Assembly: GCF_000708265.2 (NCBI RefSeq)
Contig: NZ_JCKI01000008.1
Location: forward strand, 124,001-188,000
DNA length: 64,000 nucleotides
Source: Pedobacter sp. R20-19
GTDB taxonomy: Bacteria; Bacteroidota; Bacteroidia; Sphingobacteriales; Sphingobacteriaceae
Reading direction: 5' to 3'
In this document: one piece after another, positions 16,944 through 24,453 of the stretch
Position numbering within the stretch: position 1 is the first letter of the stretch
Layout: each line of letters starts with the position of its first letter
Translations under genes and position numbers: made by a program
Notes under the pieces: generated by a model
What the model was told of the DNA's origin: nothing
Databases searched by the model: none
What the model saw: only the letters and a program-made list of their open reading frames with translations

Positions 16944-17270
16944 TTATTTTGATGGAAAGCCGTTCAGTATTGTTGCAGCGTTTTGCCCCACCACCAGAAA
17001 GTTGGCAGCTGCAGTAGTGGCCAAAGCCTGGGCAGCAGTTACAATCGGTGTATATTGTACAGCATCAGCCGGCACTGCCAGCATTTGCGCCATGGCAACA
17101 CCAATGGCGGTAGAACTGATGGTATTAACGTTTCTGAGATTATCAACCGCATCCTGTACAGCGAGTGCTGTAGATTGAGCAATTGATTGAAAGGCCTTAA
17201 CTGTCCCTTCGTCTTGCATAATTTGCGGGGTAATGCTACCGTCTGATGTTGTTAAACTTGTATTAGGCAT
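16944..17270 (-). CDS. Reb-like small protein, 108 aa
   Basis: Ala-rich helical protein with no signal peptide. QSIAQSTALAVQDAVDNLRN and STAIGVAMAQMLAVPADAVQ echo the Reb helical core, where xGxAM(H/Q)NA is followed by a second helix, but without the exact HNAT signature. It is encoded between the 51-residue mini-gene and the 342-residue gene. Family membership is a weak pattern match and the function is unknown. Confidence 0.65.
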   Translation of the reverse strand: MPNTSLTTSDGSITPQIMQDEGTVKAFQSIAQSTALAVQDAVDNLRNVNTISSTAIGVAMAQMLAVPADAVQYTPIVTAAQALATTAAANFLVVGQNAATILNGFPSK

Positions 17271-17342
17271 AATAATTTATTTTAATTGTGCTATCCGTTT
17301 ACCAGGTGATGATTAAGCCAGCTAAAGCTTTAATAATGAAAA

Positions 17343-17498
17343 TCAGCTTTTCCCTGGGCTTTCCAGTATTTGTTTGCAGCAAACAGACAGGCAGGCCGTG
17401 GCGATAAGTTGTCCGCTTCGCTGATTGGTGCTGGCATTGTGCATGGCGATCCCCATAGATACGGCCATGCTTTGAAATACGATCTGTAAAGAATCCAT
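17343..17498 (-). CDS. Reb-like mini-protein, 51 aa
   Basis: A short reading frame MDSLQIVFQSMAVSMGIAMH continuing NASTNQRSGQLIATAC and ending KQILESPGKS. Its core MGIAMHNASTNQRSGQL lines up with GMAMHNAVTAQHNAQML of the Reb-like protein at 15436, and the following SATTTSTCARIL lines up with IATACLSVCCKQIL. It is the first gene of the operon. A longer overlapping frame (17330-17560) lacks this match and was rejected. A -7 promoter element sits 17-24 nt upstream. Confidence 0.75.
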   Translation of the reverse strand: MDSLQIVFQSMAVSMGIAMHNASTNQRSGQLIATACLSVCCKQILESPGKS

Positions 17499-17514
17499 GT
17501 CTTATTATTTATTA

Positions 17515-17522
17515 CAAATATA
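17515..17522 (-). promoter_or_regulatory. Putative -7 element of the R-body operon
   Basis: TATATTTG on the minus strand fits TAnnTTTG and would start transcription just ahead of the ATG at 17498. No good -33 TTTG is seen at normal distance, consistent with dependence on an activator such as the adjacent AraC-type protein. Confidence 0.45.
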
Positions 17523-17560
17523 ATCACTATAAATATACTTGACTTGTATAAAAAAGGCAA

Positions 17561-18409
17561 TCATTTAACAATTTTATCTGTCAACTTTTCTCTCAGCCAT
17601 GACACTGGCATTTCATCCATATTTGTCTGCTTAAATGATGATGGGAATGTTCCAAAAACAGTTTTAAAACAACGGCAAAAATGCGAATGATCGAAAAAAC
17701 CGGCGGTTACTGCAACCGCTGTAATCGTTTCCGAACTGCCAAGTAATTCAGAAGCGTACTGTAACCTTAAATCCCGTACAAACCTGGCCGGTGTGATGAG
17801 ATACAACGTTTTTAACTTACGGTTTAAAGTTGAAGGGGTGATATTTAATAACTTTGCAAGCTGAGGAATCGATTCTGCATGATGAAAATTTTCTGCTAAA
17901 GCATAGTCAAGGAGCCTTTGCAGCCATTGATGCTGCATGGCCTGGTTTAATAAAATTTTAGCTTCGAACATATTTATAGGTATTTTCCAACAGGTTGCTG
18001 AATGCTGGTGAACATCTTGGCTTTCCCGGTATGTAGACGGGCTTATTTTGTATAATTTTATAAAACTTCTGCAAAAGTTGGTCTGGGATTGAAAACCTGT
18101 CAGCCATGCAATACTTTTAATTTGTTCATTGCTTTTTGATAGTAAATAGCAGGCCATACCCAAGCGGTAATGAAGTATAAGTTTAGCGGGTGTATGCCCG
18201 GTAAATTCAAATACCTTTCGGGTTAACTGTTGTACGGTCGTATTCATTAACCTGGCGAGTTCAGCTACGCAGAAATTTACATCCTGATAATTTGATTTCA
18301 TACAGTTTTTTATCGAATCGATAAACTCCTGTTGCGTTTGTACCATTATCGTAGCCATAGAAGCAATCGGAGAAAGACGTTTTGAGCGTGGCGCAGGATT
18401 TAAATTCAT
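17561..18409 (-). CDS. Regulator with two AraC-type DNA-binding domains
   Basis: 282 residues. Domain A spans about 40-130: QDVNFCVAELARLMNTTVQQ, KSIAWLTGFQSQTNFCRSF, KISPSTYRES. Domain B spans about 165-262: AESIPQLAKLLNITPSTLNR, VAVTAGFFDHSHFCRCFKTV, GTFPSSFKQ. Each is a complete double helix-turn-helix unit, and nothing resembling a ligand, receiver or cupin domain is present. AraC proteins usually carry one such unit plus a sensor. It lies 62 nt upstream of the R-body operon on the same strand and is the obvious candidate regulator; that link is inference. Confidence 0.88.
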   Translation of the reverse strand: MNLNPAPRSKRLSPIASMATIMVQTQQEFIDSIKNCMKSNYQDVNFCVAELARLMNTTVQQLTRKVFEFTGHTPAKLILHYRLGMACYLLSKSNEQIKSIAWLTGFQSQTNFCRSFIKLYKISPSTYRESQDVHQHSATCWKIPINMFEAKILLNQAMQHQWLQRLLDYALAENFHHAESIPQLAKLLNITPSTLNRKLKTLYLITPARFVRDLRLQYASELLGSSETITAVAVTAGFFDHSHFCRCFKTVFGTFPSSFKQTNMDEMPVSWLREKLTDKIVK

Positions 18410-18767
18410 GAGTGCTGTTAATGAATTGATATAACTGATATTCTATATCAAAGAAAGGTTATCATTAAACCCTTATAAAGAGCGTAAACATGTGTTTTTG
18501 TAAATGAGGGTTAAACCTTCACTACCAAGGGCAAACCCTTGGTAGCCGTTTCAGAATTGTTTCTGTAAAATTTAGGAGACAATACCTTGATTCGTTATTG
18601 CACAGCATATTTATCTATATATGAAGACGCTTATGCAACGACAAATTTGTATTTTCGATAATTATTGGAGGAGTATGATTTAACGTAACAATGCCTGCAG
18701 CCATTCCCATAAAAACGATTATCACATAAAAATAAATTTTCATTTACCTGTTTTTATTATTTACATA
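18410..18767. other. Divergent gap between the AraC-type gene and gene 18768
   Basis: About 358 nt, AT-rich, with no coding frame. It should hold the promoters of both divergent genes, though no clear TTTG/TAnnTTTG pair was found. Its one striking feature is the perfect inverted repeat at 18522-18545. Confidence 0.5.
18522..18545. promoter_or_regulatory. Perfect 10-bp inverted repeat, candidate operator
   Basis: CTACCAAGGG and CCCTTGGTAG flank a 4-nt loop (CAAA). No T-run follows on either strand, so a protein-binding site is as likely as a terminator. It lies about 115 nt from the AraC-type start and 220 nt from gene 18768. Confidence 0.55.
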
Positions 18768-19568
18768 ATGAACAATCACCATTACCAGTCCAATACTGCG
18801 GGCTTAGAAGATTTTTATACTATTTCAGAGCTCCAGTTTCTCGAATATACGCTCAATTGGACCAAACAGGTCTCAGGTACTGAAATGTCATGGAAAGTTT
18901 TTACTGATGAGCATAGTATTGTTGAACAGATATTGGTACAGGTTTACTTTAACGATGCCACCATACAAAGTTTATTGTCTAGTGTTGGGGTTAAGCACAT
19001 TCATGCAAGATTTGCGATCGTTCATGACTATCATCCTTACAAAATCAAGTTACCCACTTTTACGATCATACTATATGCTACTGATCACCTGGGGCAAAAG
19101 TGTTCGGCTTATCATATCGGTAAGCCACAGTATCATGACACCATTACTGTGGCTAACAGCAAGCCCTTAGAAGGTATAGGAAACTTTATTTCGAGCCGAC
19201 TCGCACAGGAATGGATAAGCGAATGGAAAGCGGTATGTGATAATATAAAAATACCAGCATTGTTAAGCAAGATGTTTCTGACAAACTATGGATACCTTAC
19301 CGGGTATAACTACATCATGTCGGACTTTATGTATTCGTTGTTCCCACCAGGAACGCGCAAAGAATGTTATGATGTGGTTATATTGCCGGTCATACATAAA
19401 CATGTTGCTGATCACCTCCATACACAGCGAACCTGGAACCGTACCTTCGGCCTGGTTTTAGCCGGCGTTCAACTCATCACAAAGGGTAGAACAGGAGATG
19501 AGGATGAAGAGGTAAACTCCTTTTACGATCTTTCTCTTCCAACACCACCTACCCACGGTGCATTTTAA
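18768..19568 (+). CDS. Unknown protein, 266 aa, first gene of signalling module 1
   Basis: No recognised domain, signal peptide or membrane helix. The middle holds RLAQEWISEWKAVCDNI, then GYLTGYNYIMSDFMYSLFPP and CYDVVILPVIHKHV. The C-terminus is acidic and then Pro-rich. It occupies the same position before a membrane protein, kinase and regulator as the 129-aa protein at 56444. A faint shared pattern (AQ followed by a helix, then a VxLxPx strand) hints at distant kinship, which I hold loosely. Confidence 0.65.
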   Translation: MNNHHYQSNTAGLEDFYTISELQFLEYTLNWTKQVSGTEMSWKVFTDEHSIVEQILVQVYFNDATIQSLLSSVGVKHIHARFAIVHDYHPYKIKLPTFTIILYATDHLGQKCSAYHIGKPQYHDTITVANSKPLEGIGNFISSRLAQEWISEWKAVCDNIKIPALLSKMFLTNYGYLTGYNYIMSDFMYSLFPPGTRKECYDVVILPVIHKHVADHLHTQRTWNRTFGLVLAGVQLITKGRTGDEDEEVNSFYDLSLPTPPTHGAF

Positions 19569-19655
19569 TCTCGGGATACTTAAATATTCTGGTAATCTAC
19601 GTACAAAGCAACTGCTGGAATAAAATTTTGAATAAAGATCCAATGATGCATTTTT

Positions 19656-20312
19656 ATGAATGGTGCTTCTCAAACCTTTTTAATCTATTCCTCTGTTGTG
19701 GTAATCGTACCCTTTTTATTCGCTGTTATGCGATTTAAAAAAATGGAACAGGCATGGCGGTCTCTGGCATTATTAATTTTTTTTGATTTCTTAGTAGAAG
19801 TCATTAGCCATGTTTTATACTTTTTGGAAATCAGCAATCATTTTTTGTGGCCAATTTTTATACTGATTGAATTTACACTGCTGGCCAGGATTTATAAATC
19901 CGAGTTTAAAAACATGGCAATTGGACGTTTCATACCTACTGTAACACTATTGTTTATCACTTATGTAATTGCTGACTGGTTGATGGCGCCCAAAGACGAC
20001 CTGAGTGCTATTCCTCATTTTATTGAAGGCGTGCTGATATTGTTGCTAGTGCTATGTTATTACTATAAAAACCTGAACTCACTTATAGATACACAGTTGG
20101 AACGTCAACCTATGTTTTGGTTATCCACCGGTCTTTTTATTTATTTCTCGGCCAATTCAGTGATCTTCATTTTCAGTAATTATATTCAAATGTTATCACT
20201 GCAATTCTTTAATCTCATCTGGTTTACCCATTCCATATTTAATATACTTTTATACATTTTTTATACTTTAACGGTGTGTCTGATCCCAAAGAAACTGAAT
20301 TACAACATCTGA
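19656..20312 (+). CDS. Polytopic membrane protein of signalling module 1
   Basis: 218 residues with about seven hydrophobic segments starting at residue 8 and almost no extramembrane domain. Features include HFLWPIFILIEFTLLARIY after helix 2, and RQPMFWLSTGLFIYFSANSV followed by LIWFTHSIFNILLYIFYTLT. The counterpart at 56837 has the same size and arrangement, with HPEFWWVNGVLFYYFGGTAI at the equivalent place. It overlaps the kinase gene by 37 nt. It probably acts as the sensor for that kinase, which is inferred from context. Confidence 0.8.
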   Translation: MNGASQTFLIYSSVVVIVPFLFAVMRFKKMEQAWRSLALLIFFDFLVEVISHVLYFLEISNHFLWPIFILIEFTLLARIYKSEFKNMAIGRFIPTVTLLFITYVIADWLMAPKDDLSAIPHFIEGVLILLLVLCYYYKNLNSLIDTQLERQPMFWLSTGLFIYFSANSVIFIFSNYIQMLSLQFFNLIWFTHSIFNILLYIFYTLTVCLIPKKLNYNI

Positions 20313-21082
20313 TATTTGGAAGTGTTTTGGTCATGCTACTGCTAGCTATTGCGATCATTACTTTTTTCATTGTATATCAAAAACGGCTACTTAAAGAGCA
20401 AAGGCGTTTACAAAAAGTGAAGGATGACTACCAAAGACAATTACTTAGTTTCAGCATTAGTATTCAGGAAAAAGAACGGGTAAGGATAGGGCAAGATATG
20501 CACGACGAAATAGGATCCGCTCTTTCAGCTATTAAAATGCTCGTAAATCAGCTTCCATACACCGATGTTGAAAGCAATCAGTTGATTTCGGGTATTAAAA
20601 ATGGATTGAGCAATACGATAAGTGATGTAAGAACGATTGCGAACAACCTGTTCCCGTCTGTATTGGCAAAATTCGGATTAGCTGATGCGTTACATCACCA
20701 GGTAAAGGTATTATCTGTCAGCAATACCTTAAAGATTGACATGATGATAGACGCAAAATTTGAGCTTAACTATGAATATGAACTAGCCATCTATCGTATT
20801 ATGCAGGAGTTAATCAACAATGTCATCAATCATGCAGATGCAAAAAACCTGTTAATCATATTGAATCAAACCACTGATTGTATATTAGCTACCGTTAAAG
20901 ATGATGGCTGTGGTTTTGACGCTGATATAATAGAAGATTTGATACAGACGGGGATAGGTATTAAGAGTATCCAAACACGGGTAGCAGCAATGCAAGCTAC
21001 TTTAAAAATAACCTCCAAAAAAAATGCCGGTACATTAATTGAAATACATATCCCTTTAAACGATGGAAAAGATCAAAAATAG
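20276..21082 (+). CDS. Sensor histidine kinase, HisKA_3/NarX type, module 1
   Basis: 268 residues from a GTG start inside the upstream gene. This start retains the single N-terminal membrane helix (about residues 11-35), and the parallel kinase at 57463 has the same overlap. A short coiled coil leads to ERVRIGQDMHDEIGSALS with phospho-acceptor His76. The ATPase domain has ELINNVINHA (N box), DDGCGFD (G1) and TGIGIKSI (G2). It lacks its own extracytoplasmic sensor, so it likely depends on the membrane protein encoded before it. It phosphorylates the regulator encoded next. Confidence 0.93.
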   Translation: MSDPKETELQHLIFGSVLVMLLLAIAIITFFIVYQKRLLKEQRRLQKVKDDYQRQLLSFSISIQEKERVRIGQDMHDEIGSALSAIKMLVNQLPYTDVESNQLISGIKNGLSNTISDVRTIANNLFPSVLAKFGLADALHHQVKVLSVSNTLKIDMMIDAKFELNYEYELAIYRIMQELINNVINHADAKNLLIILNQTTDCILATVKDDGCGFDADIIEDLIQTGIGIKSIQTRVAAMQATLKITSKKNAGTLIEIHIPLNDGKDQK

Positions 21083-21758
21083 GCTAAGCAACCTACCTTC
21101 AAACCGAATTAAAATAGGTATAGTTGATGATCACAAACTGTTTAGACATGGACTAATGCAAATTTTAGGAAAGATTAAACACTTCTATCCTATTTTTGAA
21201 GTAGGTAATTATCAGCAATTAGTAAGAGAATTGGAACTGCAAGTGCCCGATATTATCCTGATGGATATTGAAATGCCTGGAACAGACGGAATAGACGGAT
21301 GTAAACTAATTATAGAAAAATTTCCGGATGCAAAAATAATTGCCATATCCATGCATACCGCTGATAATTTTATTTTTTATATGATGAAAGCCGGTGCACG
21401 GAGTTATTTACCTAAAGATATAGATGAAGAAATATTATATAAAGCCATTGAAACAGTGCACGCAAATGGATTCTATTTTACCGATGCTGTTGCCGCTGCC
21501 ATGTTAAACGGCGTTAAAGATAATTATAGCAGAAGGTCGACTTCAAAGCATGGTGAGAGCCCACTTACCAAAAGAGAGCTTGAAGTATTGACGCTCATTT
21601 GTAATGGCTTAACTACGGTAGAAATTGCACAGAAATTATTCATCAGTGTAAAAACTGTGGAGGGTCATCGCAAAAATTTATTGGAAAAATCAGGTATGTC
21701 CAATGCAGTGAGCCTGGCAGTATATGCCGTTAAAAGCGGAATTCTCGATGAACGATAA
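21063..21758 (+). CDS. NarL/LuxR-type response regulator, module 1
   Basis: 231 residues. The receiver domain spans about 16-135, with the VDD acid pocket, phospho-acceptor Asp68 in ILMDIEMPG, and Lys in SYLPKDIDEE. A GerE-type helix-turn-helix follows at 165-228 (LTKRELEVLTLICNG, TVEIAQKLFISVKTVEGHRK). It overlaps the kinase gene by 20 nt. It is convergent with the next operon, and its targets are unknown. The neighbouring R-body operon is a candidate because both lie in the same accessory region. Confidence 0.95.
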   Translation: MEKIKNRLSNLPSNRIKIGIVDDHKLFRHGLMQILGKIKHFYPIFEVGNYQQLVRELELQVPDIILMDIEMPGTDGIDGCKLIIEKFPDAKIIAISMHTADNFIFYMMKAGARSYLPKDIDEEILYKAIETVHANGFYFTDAVAAAMLNGVKDNYSRRSTSKHGESPLTKRELEVLTLICNGLTTVEIAQKLFISVKTVEGHRKNLLEKSGMSNAVSLAVYAVKSGILDER

Positions 21759-22332
21759 TAATAAAACAAAAAAACCTCGACTTTTCCAAGTTAATGCTTT
21801 TGTTGCGGAATGGAGAGAAAACTCGTCAGATAGCTACTTGTTAGCCAAAAACTAATACTGATAAAATATCGACAAAAAGCATGTTTCGGCATTTTATGGA
21901 TTAACTGAATAGAACAAAATGTAATCGGTCGACAGTCTGTCACTCGCAATATTGGTTGCCGGAATATATCAGCTTGTTTTACATGTTTAAAATAATGGTT
22001 TCACTTTTTGTGGAATTGACCTGAACAGTAGCCATAGAAAAAATGAAATTACTAAAGCTATGCATCAAATCATTTAGTGGTCTTTCAAGAAATTAAGATC
22101 AACACATTCATTTCAATCACCATCATTTTAACGCATATTTGGGTGTAGTTCAGCGTGGAGCCTATTGGAGTCCTAGTGCAGTCCTAAGGAAGGATAGTTG
22201 CATTTTAATGCATGTTTAGTTTAATATTATAACCTGGTAAATGTATTTTTTTAAGTTTTGATAAATAGCCAGAAACTTACTATCTAATTTAATGTTTCCT
22301 ATATTAATTAGAATATTTAATCATAGCACAAT
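21759..22332. other. Non-coding gap after signalling module 1
   Basis: About 570 nt, AT-rich. No coding frame, tRNA, IS end or strong hairpin was found. One stretch near 22155-22195 has repeated GGAGTCCTAG/CAGTCCTAAGGA-like words of unknown meaning. Confidence 0.45.
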
Positions 22333-22357
22333 ATTAAAATAGTCTGACTATTTTAAT
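22333..22357 (-). terminator. Terminator of the 22.3-26.5 kb operon
   Basis: ATTAAAATAGTC and GACTATTTTAAT are a perfect inverted repeat, starting 6 nt after the stop codon of the PaaK-like gene. Confidence 0.7.
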
Positions 22358-22362
22358 AAAAA

Positions 22363-23526
22363 TTAAACCCGATGATCAACAATTACCGGTGTTTTACCCG
22401 TAGTTTCGTTAGTATAAAGTTGGAGATCGGCACCAGCTAAAACCGCTAAATTTTTCACTTCATAACCAAATATTTCATAGAGTTTTTGGAGCTTTAGTTC
22501 AACGTATTCTTCCTTTTCCATATTTGTTAAATCGGTAATTAACAAAAACTTCAATATGGTATGCCCTTCATATGGCATGATTTGGATTTGAAACCTTTCT
22601 ACATCTGCTAAAATAATACTAAAATCATCCAGCTCATAGTTGCACTCATTAAACATGAAAGATTTCTTTTCCCTCCCCTTTAATTCAAGATAAGGTATTC
22701 CGTCGATTTTAACCCACCTACCCACATCACCAGTGTTGTACCTAAAAACAGGAAAACGCTTACGGAATAAATTGCTCACTAAAAGACTGCCATAGCCATC
22801 GTTATCAGGCATATTTACTTCAACAACCAAACCATCAATCACCCTGAATAAAGAAGGAGACTGACTGTAGTCACACCAAGCCCATATCCCTGTTTCTGCT
22901 GAGCCATACAGCGAATAAATTTGCTGGGTCCCAAATATTTTCTCAAATACATCAATGTGCGATACTGGTAAAAATTCACCTCCAAACAAAAGATTTTCTA
23001 TAGATAAACTAAGTTTATTTTTCTTAAGATATAATGCAAACAGATATAACTTGGAAGGCGTACCCAATAATAAATTAGGTTTAAAATTTTGAGCCATATG
23101 ATAGGCATCTTCATAAGGTAAGCTGGCGCTGGCCACCAAAGTAGTTGCACTACATCTTTCCAGAAGGTCATCCATAATTGCAGCAGTGCGATACATATCC
23201 ATGTAGCCAAACATGTTCAGCGCAATGGTTTTCGGGGTGAATACTCCGGCCTGTTTTAACGCGACAGACAATACGGCTCGTTGCTCCAGGTTTTCGGCAA
23301 TATCTACTGGAAAAACCAGCGGCTTTTGGGTAGACCCTCCAGAACGCACTAAATAAACACCACTTTTCTCGCGATGCAAATCAAAGTGATCATTTAACTG
23401 ACTGATTAATTCTTTTTTGCCCATAAGCGGCGCATTTTTATAATCTTCATAATCCTGATAGAAGAATTTGAAAAGTTCCGACTGCCGGACAATCTGATAG
23501 TACTGTTGAAGAAGCGTATCGATCAT
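22363..23526 (-). CDS. PaaK-like acyl-adenylating enzyme (ANL superfamily)
   Basis: 387 residues, similar to phenylacetate-CoA ligase-type enzymes that activate a carboxylate as acyl-AMP. Seen are a phosphate-binding loop YLVRSGGSTQKPLVFP, the adenine motif IYSLYGSAETGIW, RYNTGDVGRW, and a C-terminal TGKTPVIVDHRV with the lysine expected to act in catalysis. It is shorter than PaaK (about 430). Its ATG overlaps the stop of the glycosyltransferase gene (ATGA), so translation is coupled. The substrate is unknown. Confidence 0.8.
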   Translation of the reverse strand: MIDTLLQQYYQIVRQSELFKFFYQDYEDYKNAPLMGKKELISQLNDHFDLHREKSGVYLVRSGGSTQKPLVFPVDIAENLEQRAVLSVALKQAGVFTPKTIALNMFGYMDMYRTAAIMDDLLERCSATTLVASASLPYEDAYHMAQNFKPNLLLGTPSKLYLFALYLKKNKLSLSIENLLFGGEFLPVSHIDVFEKIFGTQQIYSLYGSAETGIWAWCDYSQSPSLFRVIDGLVVEVNMPDNDGYGSLLVSNLFRKRFPVFRYNTGDVGRWVKIDGIPYLELKGREKKSFMFNECNYELDDFSIILADVERFQIQIMPYEGHTILKFLLITDLTNMEKEEYVELKLQKLYEIFGYEVKNLAVLAGADLQLYTNETTGKTPVIVDHRV

Positions 23527-24452
23527 GACCTAACATTCATTTTAAGGAGCAGATAACCCAGATAAGTTGTCAAAAACCGGCGATGATGCCACATGAAGTG
23601 TAATTTTTGATGATTAGAGGTCAAATTTTGTAAGGCATGTTTGTACCAGCGTTCACCAATCATCCCCATCAGTAAACGATCATGCATATCGTTACTCTTG
23701 ATATACCTTGAAATTACAGGTGGCAATTCGATCTGTTTGAAATGGGTATAGTTTTTTCTAGATAAACTACCAGGTACTTCATTAACATAAAGATAACCAC
23801 CGGTTTGAAGTGCAATTTTTCCAGGCACGTCATTCATAATTCCTTTAAGCACCCTATACCAGAAATCAATACCTTCGTTTAGTTGTGCTTCAGCAATATA
23901 TTCGTGACCGATAATCCATTTTCTTCTGGTAATGACATTACTCCCCACCCCCATAATAAAATGTGGCGAACTCACGGCACTTAAAGGGTTTTTAATCAGG
24001 TAAAGATCAGCAACAATGGGTTCAAGGTATTTTTTCAAGGATTTCAGATCTGGATATACTTCCCGGCAGGGCATAAAAGTAATATCGAGCACCATAAAAT
24101 CAAGATCGTGATTGCTGAATGCCTCGGCAGCAATTTCAAGCAAGCTCGGGTGATATTCATCATCTGCATCAAGAAAGCTAATTAGCTCACAACTGCTGGC
24201 AGCGAAACCAATGTTACGTGCATTGCCCGGACCTTTATTTTCACTCAGTTCAATCACTTGTATCCTGCAATGTCCAAATTCAGCTGCATGATTACGCAAA
24301 AATTCATGAGTAATGGAAAGGCTGTGATCCGTACTGGCATCGTCAACAATAATCAACTCCTCCGGCATTTTGTGCTGACGGAGGAGTGAATGAAGCGTTT
24401 GAGCAATATAACTTGCTTTATTAAATAAGGGGATGATAACGGTATGCGTCAT
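23523..24452 (-). CDS. Glycosyltransferase family 2
   Basis: 309 residues. A GT-A fold begins HTVIIPLFNKASYIAQTLHS, then EELIIVDDASTDHS, NKGPGNARNIG and ISFLDADDEYHP (the DxD metal/nucleotide site). It transfers a sugar from a nucleotide-activated donor. The C-terminal 100 residues are basic and aromatic without a clear membrane helix. It lies 1 nt from the ATP-grasp gene and overlaps the PaaK-like gene by 4 nt. The acceptor is unknown. Confidence 0.9.
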   Translation of the reverse strand: MTHTVIIPLFNKASYIAQTLHSLLRQHKMPEELIIVDDASTDHSLSITHEFLRNHAAEFGHCRIQVIELSENKGPGNARNIGFAASSCELISFLDADDEYHPSLLEIAAEAFSNHDLDFMVLDITFMPCREVYPDLKSLKKYLEPIVADLYLIKNPLSAVSSPHFIMGVGSNVITRRKWIIGHEYIAEAQLNEGIDFWYRVLKGIMNDVPGKIALQTGGYLYVNEVPGSLSRKNYTHFKQIELPPVISRYIKSNDMHDRLLMGMIGERWYKHALQNLTSNHQKLHFMWHHRRFLTTYLGYLLLKMNVRS

Positions 24453-24453
24453 G

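Noticed and set aside
17330..17560. 76-codon minus-strand frame after the AraC-type gene
   Set aside because: The overlapping frame at 17343-17498 carries the Reb-like core; this one gives no family resemblance and would start beyond the -7 element.
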